Assembly: GCF_020991415.1 (NCBI RefSeq)
Contig: NZ_JAJMOY010000004.1
Span: forward strand, 62,001 to 126,000
Length of the DNA: 64,000 nucleotides
Reading direction: 5' to 3'
Source: Flavobacterium sp. ENC
Lineage (GTDB): Bacteria; Bacteroidota; Bacteroidia; Flavobacteriales; Flavobacteriaceae
Below are positions 53,982 to 63,486 of this stretch, one piece after another; within the stretch, counting starts at the first letter, position 1, and each line of letters begins with the position of its first letter. The translations under genes were made by a program, and so were the position numbers. Below the pieces are notes generated by a model. The model had not been told where the DNA came from. It did no database searches and saw nothing but the letters and a program-made list of their open reading frames with translations.

Positions 53982-54883
53982 TAATTTAACCGCAAGGCAC
54001 GCAAGGTTTTTTTATAGAAGTCTATACAAACGCAAAGTTCGCAAAGCTATCTGCATAGGGATTTGCGAATTTTGGCAAATATGGCCCGCGGTTTCAACCT
54101 CGGGTACATAATGTGATAATGATACAATCTTCTGAACATCCCCGCGGTTGAAATCGCGGGCTATATTAAAATTATGATCTTTTTTAACAGAAAAGTTCGC
54201 AAAGCTATCTGCATAAGGATTTGCGTATTTTTGCGAACATGGCCCGCGATTTCAACCGCGGGTACACAATGTGATATAATACAATCTTCTGAGGATCCCC
54301 GAGGTTGAAACCGCGGGCTATATTAAAATTATGATCTTTTTTAACAGCAAAGTTCGCAAAGCTATCTGCATAAGGATTTGCGAATTTTTGCGAACATGGC
54401 CCGCGGTTTCAACGCGGGTACACAATGTGATATAATACAATCTTCTGAGGATCCCCGAGGTTGAAACGCGGGCTATATTTAAAATTATGATCTTTTTTAA
54501 CAGCAAAGTTCGCAAAGCTATCTGCATAAGGATTTGCGAATTTTTGCGAACATGGCCCGCGGTTTCAACCGCGGGTACACAATGTGATATGATACAACAC
54601 ATCTCTGAACATCCCTGCGGTTGAAACCACGGGCTATATTTAAAATTATGATCTTTTTTAACAGCAAAGTTCGCAAAGCTATCTGCATAAGGATTTGCGA
54701 ATTTTTGCGAACATGGCCCGCGGTTTCAACCTCGGGTACACAATGTGATATGATACAATCTTGGTTGAAACCGCGGGTTATATTTAAAATTATGATCTTT
54801 TTTAACAGCAAAGTTCGCAAAGCTATATCAATAATAGCCTTGCGAACTTTGCGTAAATCGTAGCGCCCTTTGCGGTTAAATTA
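53982..54883. repeat. Array of five to six ~157-bp palindromic repeats with 14-bp inverted ends
   Basis: Units start at GCAAAGTTC-type words at 54032, about 54190, 54347, 54503, 54664 and 54808 (last partial). Each carries GGCCCGCGGTTTCAACC and its complement GGTTGAAACCGCGGGC, so it can fold as one long hairpin or as two local ones. The whole array is bounded by TAATTTAACCGCAA (53982-53995) and its exact complement (54870-54883). Frames read through it are artefacts. The right end merges with the stop codon of the DUF1456 gene. Confidence 0.85.
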
Positions 54884-55345
54884 TTTTTTATTCTTCCCGT
54901 TTTTGTAAACCACTTTTTCTACCACCTGTACTTTAGGCGCCGTTTTTGTGTTGTTTTTCTTGAAAGGCTTTTTAGCTGCAGGACCAGTTTTAGAAGGTGC
55001 TTTATCGCCTCTAGCTCTTTCTGAATCTTTAGGAGCAGCTTTGAACTCAGGTCTTTCTTTAGTGGTATCTTTTTTTGGAATTTCAGCTTTATGCTTTGCT
55101 AAAACATCATTCGGATTTTTAGGGTTTTCTTTGGTGCCTCTTAAATGAATTACTAATCCATTCAGGAAGTTACGCAAAACCTGATCACCGCATTCCATAT
55201 AATTTTCATGATCTTCGGCTCTGAAAAAAGCTCCTAATTCTGATTTTGTAATTCTAAAATCTACTAATTCTAAAATCTCAACTATTTGGTCGTCACGGAG
55301 CATCAAAGCCACGCGCAGTTTTTTTAGGATATCGTTGTTCGTCAT
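54881..55345 (-). CDS. DUF1456-family protein (YehS type)
   Basis: 154 residues. The N-terminal two thirds matches DUF1456: MTNNDILKKLRVALMLRDDQ, a repeat of helix pairs, and YMECGDQVLRNFLNGLV. A basic, low-complexity Lys/Ala/Pro tail (about 85-154) follows, probably disordered and nucleic-acid binding. Function unknown. The stop codon TTA at 54881-54883 is part of the repeat array's terminal inverted repeat. Confidence 0.85.
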   Translation of the reverse strand: MTNNDILKKLRVALMLRDDQIVEILELVDFRITKSELGAFFRAEDHENYMECGDQVLRNFLNGLVIHLRGTKENPKNPNDVLAKHKAEIPKKDTTKERPEFKAAPKDSERARGDKAPSKTGPAAKKPFKKNNTKTAPKVQVVEKVVYKNGKNKK

Positions 55346-55522
55346 CGTTTAATTTTTTACAAAGGTACATTTTAAAAGCAATTAGAGGGCAATTTGGGTT
55401 TAGAATTAAAAGCAAAGACTATCGGTATTTTTACGCAAAGTCGCGAAGTCGTAAAGTAAAAAAAATCAAACCTTGGCATCTTTGCCACTTTGCGTGAGAT
55501 TGACTAAGTATTTTAATTTTTC

Positions 55523-56554
55523 TTAATGAGTATTATTACTGTTTAAAACACTTATTAATTTATCTAAATCTTCCGGCAGATGATTGGCGGTTACTACAAT
55601 CCTATTGAGGTTATCTGCGTTTTGTTTGTATTTAAAACTGGCGATTATGATCTTATTTTCTTTTAATACATCAATAACATTTTTGTCTTTCAGATAGAGT
55701 AAAGGATAACTTTTATCAAATTTAATGGAGTCATTTTTGACCAATTTCTGATCGATATACTTTAAATTCTCAACTAATTTTTGATGTTGTTTGGGATATA
55801 TTTCAGCAGCATCAGCCAAAGTCTGTACGAAAGCAGGATTCATTCCGGCAGCAGAACCGAAGATTTCTGTTTTTTTTATTTGATCGATAAAAGAAGCATC
55901 GCTTGCAATTACACCTCCCGTTAAGCCAAAAGCTTTGCCTAAAGAAGAAACCATAATTTTTCTTTTTATCGGAAGATTGATTTCAGAATAAATTCCACAG
56001 CCATTTTTGCCTAAAATCCCCAGCGAATGTGATTCATCAATAAGAAGCGTAACTTCTTTGTTTTTTGAAATTTCTCTCAAAATATTTAAATCAATCGGAT
56101 TGGTTTCAAAAGAAGGAACTCCGTCCGTTAGGATTGTAATTTTTTCTTCTTTGTCGTCCAGTAATCTTGAATTTATTTTACCGGCAATAAAAACCGGTAA
56201 ACTGTTGTTTGTTTGAATCGCCGTATGAAGATCATCAAAATGAAAAAAAGTATCAGTTTGTTTTTTCAATTCGTCGATTACCAGTTTTCCGGCTAACATT
56301 CCGGAGGAAACGGTAACTACAGCTTCTGCTTTACTATAATTTGCTAAAAAAGTTTCTCCGTTTTCATATGCTGTAACTTTTACATTTGCATTTCTGGAAC
56401 TTCCATATGTCGTTCCCCATTTCAGGATATTTTTCACAGCCAATTCCTGAAAAGCTTTATTTGTGGACAGACCCAGATAAGCGGTTCCGCCAAAATACAA
56501 ATACTGTTCCTGGTCTATTTCGATAATACGATCCGGAAATTGATTGACATTCAT
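55523..56554 (-). CDS. PLP-dependent alpha-oxoamine synthase-like enzyme (BioF/KBL family)
   Basis: 343 residues, shorter at the N terminus than BioF (about 385). PLP Lys207 is in VSSLGKAFGLTGG; Asp173 and His176 are in LLIDESHSLGILG. FHFDDLHTA and GSSRN are also family blocks. It should join an amino acid to an acyl-CoA, but the truncated N terminus makes the reaction uncertain. It starts 5 bases after the epimerase gene, so the two are one operon and may handle the same amino acid. Confidence 0.8.
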   Translation of the reverse strand: MNVNQFPDRIIEIDQEQYLYFGGTAYLGLSTNKAFQELAVKNILKWGTTYGSSRNANVKVTAYENGETFLANYSKAEAVVTVSSGMLAGKLVIDELKKQTDTFFHFDDLHTAIQTNNSLPVFIAGKINSRLLDDKEEKITILTDGVPSFETNPIDLNILREISKNKEVTLLIDESHSLGILGKNGCGIYSEINLPIKRKIMVSSLGKAFGLTGGVIASDASFIDQIKKTEIFGSAAGMNPAFVQTLADAAEIYPKQHQKLVENLKYIDQKLVKNDSIKFDKSYPLLYLKDKNVIDVLKENKIIIASFKYKQNADNLNRIVVTANHLPEDLDKLISVLNSNNTH

Positions 56555-56559
56555 TACAG

Positions 56560-57570
56560 CTAAATTAAAGTTACACCCGTTCCGTTTAGTTCTGAATAGC
56601 TTATTACTCCATTTTTTATTGTTACTCCGGTTGCGATATCCTGTGCCAAAAGTAATGCGCCGTCCATGTCAACATAATCCAGTTGTGGCAATAAATGGGC
56701 GATTGCCGAAATTCCCACCGTAGATTCGGTCATACAGCCCACCATGGTTTTCAATCCAAGTTTTTTAGCTTCTTCAATCATGCGTTTTCCCGGAGTCAGT
56801 CCGCCGCACTTGACCAATTTGACATTTACACCATGAAAATAGTTATGGCATTTTGCTACATCTTCTTCGATAATACAGCTTTCATCTGCAATAACAGGCA
56901 AAACGGAATGTTTGTAGACTTCTTTGTGGGCTTCCCAGTCGTCTGCTCTCATAGGTTGTTCCAGAAACTCAACCCCTAATTTTTTTAATTCAACGGCATT
57001 GTTAATGGTTTCTTCAACTCCCCAGCCACAATTGGCATCGATTCTGAAAATGGCATCCGTATGTTTTCGTAATTCCTTTACAATGGCAATGTCTTCCTGG
57101 GTTCCCAGTTTAATTTTATAAATCGGCCACGGCAGTTCCTGCATTTTGGAGACCATTTTTTCGATCGAAGCAATTCCGATAGTATAATCGGTCATTGGAT
57201 TTTTATCGGGAGAATAGCCCCATAATTCATATAGTTTTTTACCTTTTTTGCGGGCATACCAATCGTTATAAGCCATATCCAAAGCACATAAAGCAAACAT
57301 GTCGTGTTGTAAGAAAGGATATATTTTGGCCCAGAAAGCTTCAGGAGTTTCATTTTCGGTACTTTCAATAAGATTTCTGATGGCTTCTAAATCCTGCATC
57401 ATGACCGGAACCGTTGTTTTATAATACGGATTGGAGGTGGCTTCTCCAAAACCGGAAAAACCATCACTTTTGAGTTCAACAATCAACGAAGGCTGAAAAT
57501 CAATGGATTCTCTGGAAATGGTAAAGGTGTGTTTTAATTTCAGATTGTAATCTCTTAATATCAATTCCAT
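56560..57570 (-). CDS. Dipeptide epimerase (L-Ala-D/L-Glu type, enolase superfamily)
   Basis: 336 residues. N-terminal capping domain (1-125), then the barrel: YKIKLG with Lys152 and Lys154 as the general base site, metal ligands Asp178 (FRIDANCGW), Glu204 (LEQPM) and Asp229 (IADESC), and KLVKCGG with Lys254. The usual role is epimerising L-Ala-D-Glu released from peptidoglycan, which lets the cell reuse murein peptides. Located between the AOS-like gene and an esterase gene. Confidence 0.87.
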   Translation of the reverse strand: MELILRDYNLKLKHTFTISRESIDFQPSLIVELKSDGFSGFGEATSNPYYKTTVPVMMQDLEAIRNLIESTENETPEAFWAKIYPFLQHDMFALCALDMAYNDWYARKKGKKLYELWGYSPDKNPMTDYTIGIASIEKMVSKMQELPWPIYKIKLGTQEDIAIVKELRKHTDAIFRIDANCGWGVEETINNAVELKKLGVEFLEQPMRADDWEAHKEVYKHSVLPVIADESCIIEEDVAKCHNYFHGVNVKLVKCGGLTPGKRMIEEAKKLGLKTMVGCMTESTVGISAIAHLLPQLDYVDMDGALLLAQDIATGVTIKNGVISYSELNGTGVTLI

Positions 57571-57586
57571 AATGTCTTGTTTTAAT

Positions 57587-58387
57587 TTAATATTTCAGCC
57601 ATGAAAGTGCGCCAACAAAGCTGTCACGCCAGAGTTTTTCATTATGTTCCCCGCCTTTTACAATTTTCGATTTAGTAAGGTGAAGGCAGTAACAACGTTT
57701 TGTATCTAATAAACGTTCCATTTTGGTCATATCCTGTACCATGTTCTCATCTTCTTTGTCACCGCATAAAAAGTAAATTTTGGTCTTAATTTTGGGCGTT
57801 TTTTCCGTTAAGGTGTAAATGTCTTTCGAGAACCAGAAAGAAGGGGAAAACACAGCGGCTTTGCCAAAAACTTCCGGATATTTTAAAATGGCATAATACG
57901 ACACCAGTCCGCCAAGTGAGCTGCCCATGATAAGGGTGTTTTTGGCTTTTGTTTTGGTCCTGTAGTTTTTATCTATGTATGGTTTTACTGTCTTTACGAT
58001 AAAATCGAGATAATTATCCGCATTTCCGCCACCGTATTTTTCATTTTTGAAGGGTGTTAATTCGTCGATTCGTTTTTCGTTTCCATGCGCTATTCCGACA
58101 ACAATTACCTTTGCTTTTAGGCTGTCCAGTTTTTCGTCAACATTCCATTCGCCCACGTAAGAAGTTTTGGCATCAAACAAATTCTGCGCGTCGTGCATGT
58201 AAATCACGGAATATCTTTGGTCTGAAGCGCTATAATTTTCGGGTAAGTAAACCCAGATTTTTTTTGTGGTTTTCAGTTGCGGGGCTTCCATCGTAAAAGT
58301 AGAAACGTTTTTGGAGGCGGTACTTTCCTGAGCCCTTCCGCTAAAGATTAGGAATGAAAAGATAAAAAAGAAGAATACCCGATTCAT
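57587..58387 (-). CDS. Secreted alpha/beta-hydrolase esterase (PF00756 type)
   Basis: 266 residues. Signal peptide (MNRVFFFFIFSFLIFSGRAQ). VIYMHDAQNLFD, then MGSSLGG with the catalytic Ser, and GGEHNEKLW near the end with the His. Probably a periplasmic esterase. It lies 16 bases upstream of the epimerase gene, so three genes (esterase, epimerase, AOS-like) form a likely operon. Substrate unknown. Confidence 0.83.
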   Translation of the reverse strand: MNRVFFFFIFSFLIFSGRAQESTASKNVSTFTMEAPQLKTTKKIWVYLPENYSASDQRYSVIYMHDAQNLFDAKTSYVGEWNVDEKLDSLKAKVIVVGIAHGNEKRIDELTPFKNEKYGGGNADNYLDFIVKTVKPYIDKNYRTKTKAKNTLIMGSSLGGLVSYYAILKYPEVFGKAAVFSPSFWFSKDIYTLTEKTPKIKTKIYFLCGDKEDENMVQDMTKMERLLDTKRCYCLHLTKSKIVKGGEHNEKLWRDSFVGALSWLKY

Positions 58388-58443
58388 ATGCTCTATTGTG
58401 TTTTAGATTTAAAAACAATATTTTAGCTAAAAATAATAAATTG

Positions 58444-58845
58444 ATGGATACCGAAGCACAAAAGAGAAGTTTACTTTTAGAAATGATTGCTTTCTCAACA
58501 GTCGATGGTCAGCTGCATAAAAGGGAATTGGAATTTTTATGGCTGGTAGCCCGGGAATTGAATATTGAGAAGAAAGATTTCCAGGATTTATTTCATCAGG
58601 AAAGTGTTCCGATAAAGATAAAATCCGAATTTCAGCGCATTCAGCAATTCTACAGACTGGCTTTGATCATGCATTGTGATGGTATCCTGCATGAAAAAGA
58701 AGCCAAAGCGATCCGTCAAATCGCAATAGAAATGGGATTGAACCCAAACGCCACCAAACGGATTTTGGATCTGATGCACAAAGCACCGAATGCGATGATT
58801 AACGCTAAATTATTGTTGAAAGTTTTTCAGGAACAACACAATTAA
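58444..58845 (+). CDS. TerB-like domain protein
   Basis: 133 residues from the ATG at 58444 (MDTEAQKRSLLLEMIAFSTVDG); in-frame codons upstream to 58396 add no plausible sequence. All-helical TerB fold: AFSTVDGQLHKRELEFL and IMHCDGILHEKEAKAIRQIA show the two acidic, metal-binding helix ends. TerB proteins are associated with tellurite and stress responses, but the single-domain form here has no proven role. Divergent from the esterase gene. Confidence 0.8.
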   Translation: MDTEAQKRSLLLEMIAFSTVDGQLHKRELEFLWLVARELNIEKKDFQDLFHQESVPIKIKSEFQRIQQFYRLALIMHCDGILHEKEAKAIRQIAIEMGLNPNATKRILDLMHKAPNAMINAKLLLKVFQEQHN

Positions 58846-58865
58846 TTGGCGTAGTATAACTCAGA

Positions 58866-60098
58866 TTAATCTTTTTTTTTTATAACCATTTTTAATCCTA
58901 TTCCTGTTTGAAAATCGGGAGCATTATCTAAATTTAAATCTTCTCTGAAATAGACAAAATAAGAAAATTTTCTTGTTGAGTACGTACAGATAAAATTCCA
59001 TCCTTCTAAATTGTCATACAAATGAGATATCGTTTTTTGCCAATGTGTATTTATTCTTTCTCCCGTTAGCACAATATGATCGATATCTTTCTTTTTAAAA
59101 TAGGAAGTTTGAAAATTATAATTAATGCCATACGAAAGATGGTTCTTGTTTTTGAGTTTTATTTTGTAATGAACAAGGCCTTCAAAGCTGTATAAAAAAT
59201 CCTGATTGCTTATATTTACCCGATCTCCGTATTCTACAAAATGCTGACGTAAAATTCCTCCACTGGCACCAAAACTTAGAATGTTTTTATCTTTGATAAT
59301 CATTTTTTTTAGAATAGAAGAAGAAATTCCAAAATCAGCAACAGCATTATATCGAGAAGTATTAATACCAAGCTGAGCACCAAAATTTAGATAAATATAA
59401 TGTTTTTCATTCATCTCTAATTTAGGATAATAGTTGTAATTGATATCAATTCCGGGAATCGTAAAATTACCATTATTCATTGTCAAAACTTTACCGTTTT
59501 CATCTTTATAGGATATTCCAGCTTTATTTAGACCATAATATTGTCTCGAAAACGGATCTTTTCCACCGGCAATATTGCGATGAAACCATTCGATTGTTTC
59601 ATCTGAAGTAAAAATAGAATAAGGATATTTTCCACCATCAAGAGAATTAGCACGCAAACTGAAATTGAGTTCGTGGTGAACCGTAATAGGCAATGTAAAA
59701 GTGAATCGATACGATCGAATAACTCCGTCTGCTGCAAATTCTTTAATTTTAGAAGGAACTTTATTTAAATCAAATGAATATTCACGATCATGCCACGGTA
59801 AATTTTCGGCTGTTTTTTGATCGTTTGGATCTGTTAGTTCGTATGATTTTACATAAGGAAGAACAATATTTCCACTTGAAACCTCAAATGAAAAAAAATA
59901 TTTATCAGGAGACCGAACATTAAAATTGTGATTTAATCTGGAAATGTAAATTCCAAATGGATGAGTAGAAAGTATATAAGGCTTTATAATGTCTGAAGAA
60001 TTTTCTATTTCTTTATTCCAAAAATCGTTGTTATCAGATTGTGCTATGGCGTGGCAGCTAAAAACAAAAAAAATAAAAAGGAGTAAAGAATGCTTCAT
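58866..60098 (-). CDS. Secreted protein, possible outer-membrane beta-barrel
   Basis: 410 residues. Signal peptide with MKHSLLLFIFFVFSCHAIAQS. The remainder is rich in alternating hydrophobic and polar residues and Tyr/Phe/Asn, with many short strands (HIYLNFGAQLGINTSRYNAV, HLSYGINYNFQTSYF), ending in GIGLKMVIKKKD. This resembles outer-membrane porin-like proteins, but no family is recognised. It is more AT-rich than its neighbours. Single gene. Confidence 0.65.
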   Translation of the reverse strand: MKHSLLLFIFFVFSCHAIAQSDNNDFWNKEIENSSDIIKPYILSTHPFGIYISRLNHNFNVRSPDKYFFSFEVSSGNIVLPYVKSYELTDPNDQKTAENLPWHDREYSFDLNKVPSKIKEFAADGVIRSYRFTFTLPITVHHELNFSLRANSLDGGKYPYSIFTSDETIEWFHRNIAGGKDPFSRQYYGLNKAGISYKDENGKVLTMNNGNFTIPGIDINYNYYPKLEMNEKHYIYLNFGAQLGINTSRYNAVADFGISSSILKKMIIKDKNILSFGASGGILRQHFVEYGDRVNISNQDFLYSFEGLVHYKIKLKNKNHLSYGINYNFQTSYFKKKDIDHIVLTGERINTHWQKTISHLYDNLEGWNFICTYSTRKFSYFVYFREDLNLDNAPDFQTGIGLKMVIKKKD

Positions 60099-60218
60099 TT
60101 CAGAGTTTTAAATTTTTTTAAAACTAATGAATTTGAAATTCTTTATAAAATATTTCACAGATAAATTTAAGAATAAATTCCTCTTTGTTTTTTATTCAAT
60201 TATTTTAAAATGATGTTT

Positions 60219-62210
60219 TTAAGGCAATTGTTCCTGTAGTTTTTTAATATCATCACGCAATTTTGCAGCCTGTAAAAAGTCTAAATCCTTAGCTGCTTTT
60301 TCCATTGATTTTCGTTTTTCACGTATCATTTTCTCCAGATCCGGCTTGGACATGTATTTGGTGTCCGGTTCGGCAGCAGCTGTCAAAGTATGTCCCAGTT
60401 CGTATTCGACCAATGGATTTTTGGTAAAGGCACTTTCGATTTTTTTGTTTAAGGCCTGCGGTGTAATATTGTGTTCGGTATTGTAATTGATCTGTTTAGT
60501 TCTTCTGTAATTCGTTTCGTCAATTGTTTTCTGCATGCTGGCCGTAATTTTGTCGGCATACATAATAGCTTTACCGTTAAGATTTCTCGCTGCACGACCA
60601 ATGGTTTGTGTCAGCGACCTGTGGCTTCGAAGAAAACCTTCCTTATCGGCATCAAGAATTGCAACAAGCGAAACCTCCGGTAAATCCAAACCTTCACGAA
60701 GTAAATTTACACCAATTAAAACATCAAAAATACCTTTTCGTAAATCCTGCATGATTTCAATACGTTCTAAGGTATCGACATCAGAATGAATATAACGGCA
60801 ACGGATACTTACTTTGGTTAAATACTTGGCTAATTCTTCGGCCATTCTTTTGGTCAACGTAGTCACCAGAACCCTTTCGTCTAATTCACACCGAACCTGG
60901 ATTTCTTCGATTAAATCATCAATCTGATTTAAACTCGGACGGATTTCTATAATCGGGTCCAGCAATCCCGTCGGGCGAATCACCTGTTCGACGTAAACAC
61001 CGTCTGTTTTTTCTAATTCATAATCGGCCGGTGTTGCAGATACATAAATCACCTGATTTTGCAGCGCTTCAAATTCTTCAAATTTCAATGGTCTGTTGTC
61101 CATTGCGGCGGGCAAACGGAACCCGTATTCTACCAGGTTTTCTTTTCGGCTGCGGTCACCTCCGTACATAGCGTGAACCTGCGAAACGGTTACGTGACTT
61201 TCGTCAACGACCATCAAATAATCTTTAGGAAAATAATCTAAAAGACAGAAAGGCCTTGTACCGGGTAATCTTCCGTCAAGGTATCTTGAGTAATTCTCGA
61301 TTCCGGAGCAATACCCCAGTTCACGAATCATTTCTAAGTCAAAATTGGTACGTTCTTCCAGACGTTTTGCTTCCAGATGTTTGCCTGTTTCTTTAAAATA
61401 ATCAACTTGTTTGACCAGATCCTGCTGGATTTCCCAGATGGCACCCTGTAAGACTTCCGGGGAAGTCACGAACATATTGGCGGGATAAATGGTCAGTTTT
61501 TTGAATTTCTCAATGACCTGCGAAGTCTTGGCGTCAAAAGATTCTATTTCTTCAATTTCATCGCCAAAAAAGTGAATCCTGAAAGCATCGTCAGCATAAC
61601 TTGGATATACTTCAACGGTGTCACCTTTTATTCTGAAAGTTCCGGGTGTAAAATCAGCTTCTGTTCTCGCATATAAACTTTGTACCAGACTGTGCAATAA
61701 TTTGGTGCGTGAAATGACCTGATCTTTTTCTATGGCGATTACGTTTTTCTGAAACTCTACCGGATTTCCGATACCATACAAACAGGAAACAGAAGCAACC
61801 ACCAAAATGTCACGGCGACCGGAAAGCAGGGAAGAAGTAGTGCTTAAACGCATCTTTTCAAGTTCTTCATTGATCGATAAATCTTTTTCGATGAAAACCC
61901 CTGTTACCGGCATAAAAGCTTCCGGTTGATAATAGTCGTAATACGACACAAAATATTCCACCGCATTATTCGGAAAAAACTGTTTGAACTCCGAGTACAG
62001 CTGTGCCGCCAAAGTCTTGTTGTGCGCCAAAACCAAAGTTGGTTTCTGCACTTCCTGAATAACATTGGCTACCGTAAATGTTTTACCGGAACCCGTTACA
62101 CCCAGTAAGGTTTGGTATTTTTCGCCATCAACAACTCCTTGCGCTAATTTTTGAATGGCTTGCGGCTGATCGCCTTTTGGACTATAATCTGAGGAAACTT
62201 GAAACTCCAT
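60219..62210 (-). CDS. uvrB: UvrABC excinuclease subunit B
   Basis: 663 residues, full length. Walker A GVTGSGKTFT near 38-47, the YYDYYQPEA beta-hairpin for damage checking, helicase motif DESHVTVSQ, VLVGVNLLREGLDLPEV-type block, and a C-terminal UVR domain (PDLEKMIREKRKSMEKAAKDLDF). UvrB verifies DNA lesions and loads UvrC. It is alone here; uvrA and uvrC are elsewhere. Confidence 0.96.
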   Translation of the reverse strand: MEFQVSSDYSPKGDQPQAIQKLAQGVVDGEKYQTLLGVTGSGKTFTVANVIQEVQKPTLVLAHNKTLAAQLYSEFKQFFPNNAVEYFVSYYDYYQPEAFMPVTGVFIEKDLSINEELEKMRLSTTSSLLSGRRDILVVASVSCLYGIGNPVEFQKNVIAIEKDQVISRTKLLHSLVQSLYARTEADFTPGTFRIKGDTVEVYPSYADDAFRIHFFGDEIEEIESFDAKTSQVIEKFKKLTIYPANMFVTSPEVLQGAIWEIQQDLVKQVDYFKETGKHLEAKRLEERTNFDLEMIRELGYCSGIENYSRYLDGRLPGTRPFCLLDYFPKDYLMVVDESHVTVSQVHAMYGGDRSRKENLVEYGFRLPAAMDNRPLKFEEFEALQNQVIYVSATPADYELEKTDGVYVEQVIRPTGLLDPIIEIRPSLNQIDDLIEEIQVRCELDERVLVTTLTKRMAEELAKYLTKVSIRCRYIHSDVDTLERIEIMQDLRKGIFDVLIGVNLLREGLDLPEVSLVAILDADKEGFLRSHRSLTQTIGRAARNLNGKAIMYADKITASMQKTIDETNYRRTKQINYNTEHNITPQALNKKIESAFTKNPLVEYELGHTLTAAAEPDTKYMSKPDLEKMIREKRKSMEKAAKDLDFLQAAKLRDDIKKLQEQLP

Positions 62211-62292
62211 TTTTGAGGGATGAAAATTTTAGTTTTGTAAAGATACAAAGTTTGAATCCTATAAAATAGTGAGTTGAAATTAAAAATTCAGA

Positions 62293-63246
62293 CTATTTCA
62301 AAAAGTCAATAATCGCATCGTTTACAATTTTGGGTTGATCTATGGTCAAAAAATGCCCCGCATCTTTTATTGTTTTTGTTTTACCGTTGACTAAGTATTT
62401 TTGCGCTCTTTCCAGGCTTTCCTGAGAATTAATGACATCCGTATCGCCAATTAAAACTAAAACCGGATTTGAAATGGACTGTAGTTCATCGTCTGAAAAA
62501 GGATGCATTTTAAGCATGCTCGAATTCGATTTTGCATATTTGTTGGCCAGATAAAATTGCCTTCTATAAACCGGACTAATTTTTTCAGGATGGGTAGCAA
62601 AAGTTTTTAATGTTTTTCCGAATTTCTTTTCACTCGGAAACAGTTTAAGCATCAAAGCAGAAGAGGTTTTTCCGACTTTATCGATAAATTTAAAGGTCTG
62701 CGCCGGACTCAGTAAAACGACTTTGTCAATTGAATTCTGCTTTTGAGTTGCCAGTAAAGTCGCAATCCAGCCCCCTCTTGAAGCGCCTATAATATCAAAG
62801 TTTTTTAATTTATAATACTTGAATATTTCGTTGTACCAAATGGCAATTTCTTCTGATGAAAGCGGTTTTGAGGTCATCGTTGATTTTCCGGGTTCCATCA
62901 GAAAGTCAATGGCGTAAACGCGGTAGGTTTTGGCTAAAGCTTTAATATTGGGATACCACATTGTAGAACTGGCATCCATACCGTGAAGCAAAACCAGGTC
63001 TTTACCGTTTTTTGGCCCGGCCATTACCACATGGGCTGTGCCGTAGGAGGTTTTTATATTTTCTTCTGTATACGGAATACCCCACAGTTTCAGGGACTTG
63101 TCGTAGGTAGTAATGTAGGCATTTCTGTCTTTTCTGGTTTGAAAAATGTAATCGTCAAATTTTGCCTGTTTTGTTGAAGAACAGCCAGCCAGCACAAGAA
63201 AAAACAGTAACCTGGAGAGTAGTTTTGAAATATTCATAAAATTCAA
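62293..63246 (-). CDS. Lipoprotein alpha/beta-hydrolase
   Basis: 317 residues. Lipoprotein signal with LVLAGCSS (Cys22), followed by an alpha/beta-hydrolase fold: LVLLHGMDASSTMW, nucleophile elbow GASRGGW, Asp in LIGDTDVI and His in DAGHFL. ATG codons at 63246 and 63237 are both possible; the second shortens the signal by three residues. It probably hydrolyses an ester in the envelope; substrate unknown. Confidence 0.83.
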   Translation of the reverse strand: MNFMNISKLLSRLLFFLVLAGCSSTKQAKFDDYIFQTRKDRNAYITTYDKSLKLWGIPYTEENIKTSYGTAHVVMAGPKNGKDLVLLHGMDASSTMWYPNIKALAKTYRVYAIDFLMEPGKSTMTSKPLSSEEIAIWYNEIFKYYKLKNFDIIGASRGGWIATLLATQKQNSIDKVVLLSPAQTFKFIDKVGKTSSALMLKLFPSEKKFGKTLKTFATHPEKISPVYRRQFYLANKYAKSNSSMLKMHPFSDDELQSISNPVLVLIGDTDVINSQESLERAQKYLVNGKTKTIKDAGHFLTIDQPKIVNDAIIDFLK

Positions 63247-63400
63247 TTTAGACTAAAGGTACTTCGAAAGGAGTCTCAATTAGTATTAGAATTTTAATTT
63301 AAAGTATCAAAATTACAATGTTGTGCAGTTTAAAAATGTGACAATTTAAAGTGTCGGATATAATTCACTGAAACTCTTGTTTTTTGTAATGAATTTCATC

Positions 63401-63440
63401 CTGAGCGAACTCGAAAGCTTGTTATATGAAAGGATTTCGG
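63401..63440. repeat. Hairpin with a recurring TTCGCTCAGCCTGACA word
   Basis: CTGAGCGAA (63401-63409) pairs with TTCGCTCAG (63432-63440). The word also occurs near 44315, beside another repeat. Confidence 0.5.
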
Positions 63441-63486
63441 CTTCGCTCAGCCTGACAGCAATTTTAAATAACTCCAACGAGTTAAT

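Noticed and set aside
54318..54820. Open frames on both strands in the repeat array
   Set aside because: They repeat themselves in step with the ~157-bp units and contain no plausible protein features; they are artefacts of the repeats.
53982..54883. CRISPR array
   Set aside because: Units are about 157 bp and similar throughout; no short direct repeats with unique spacers and no cas genes nearby.
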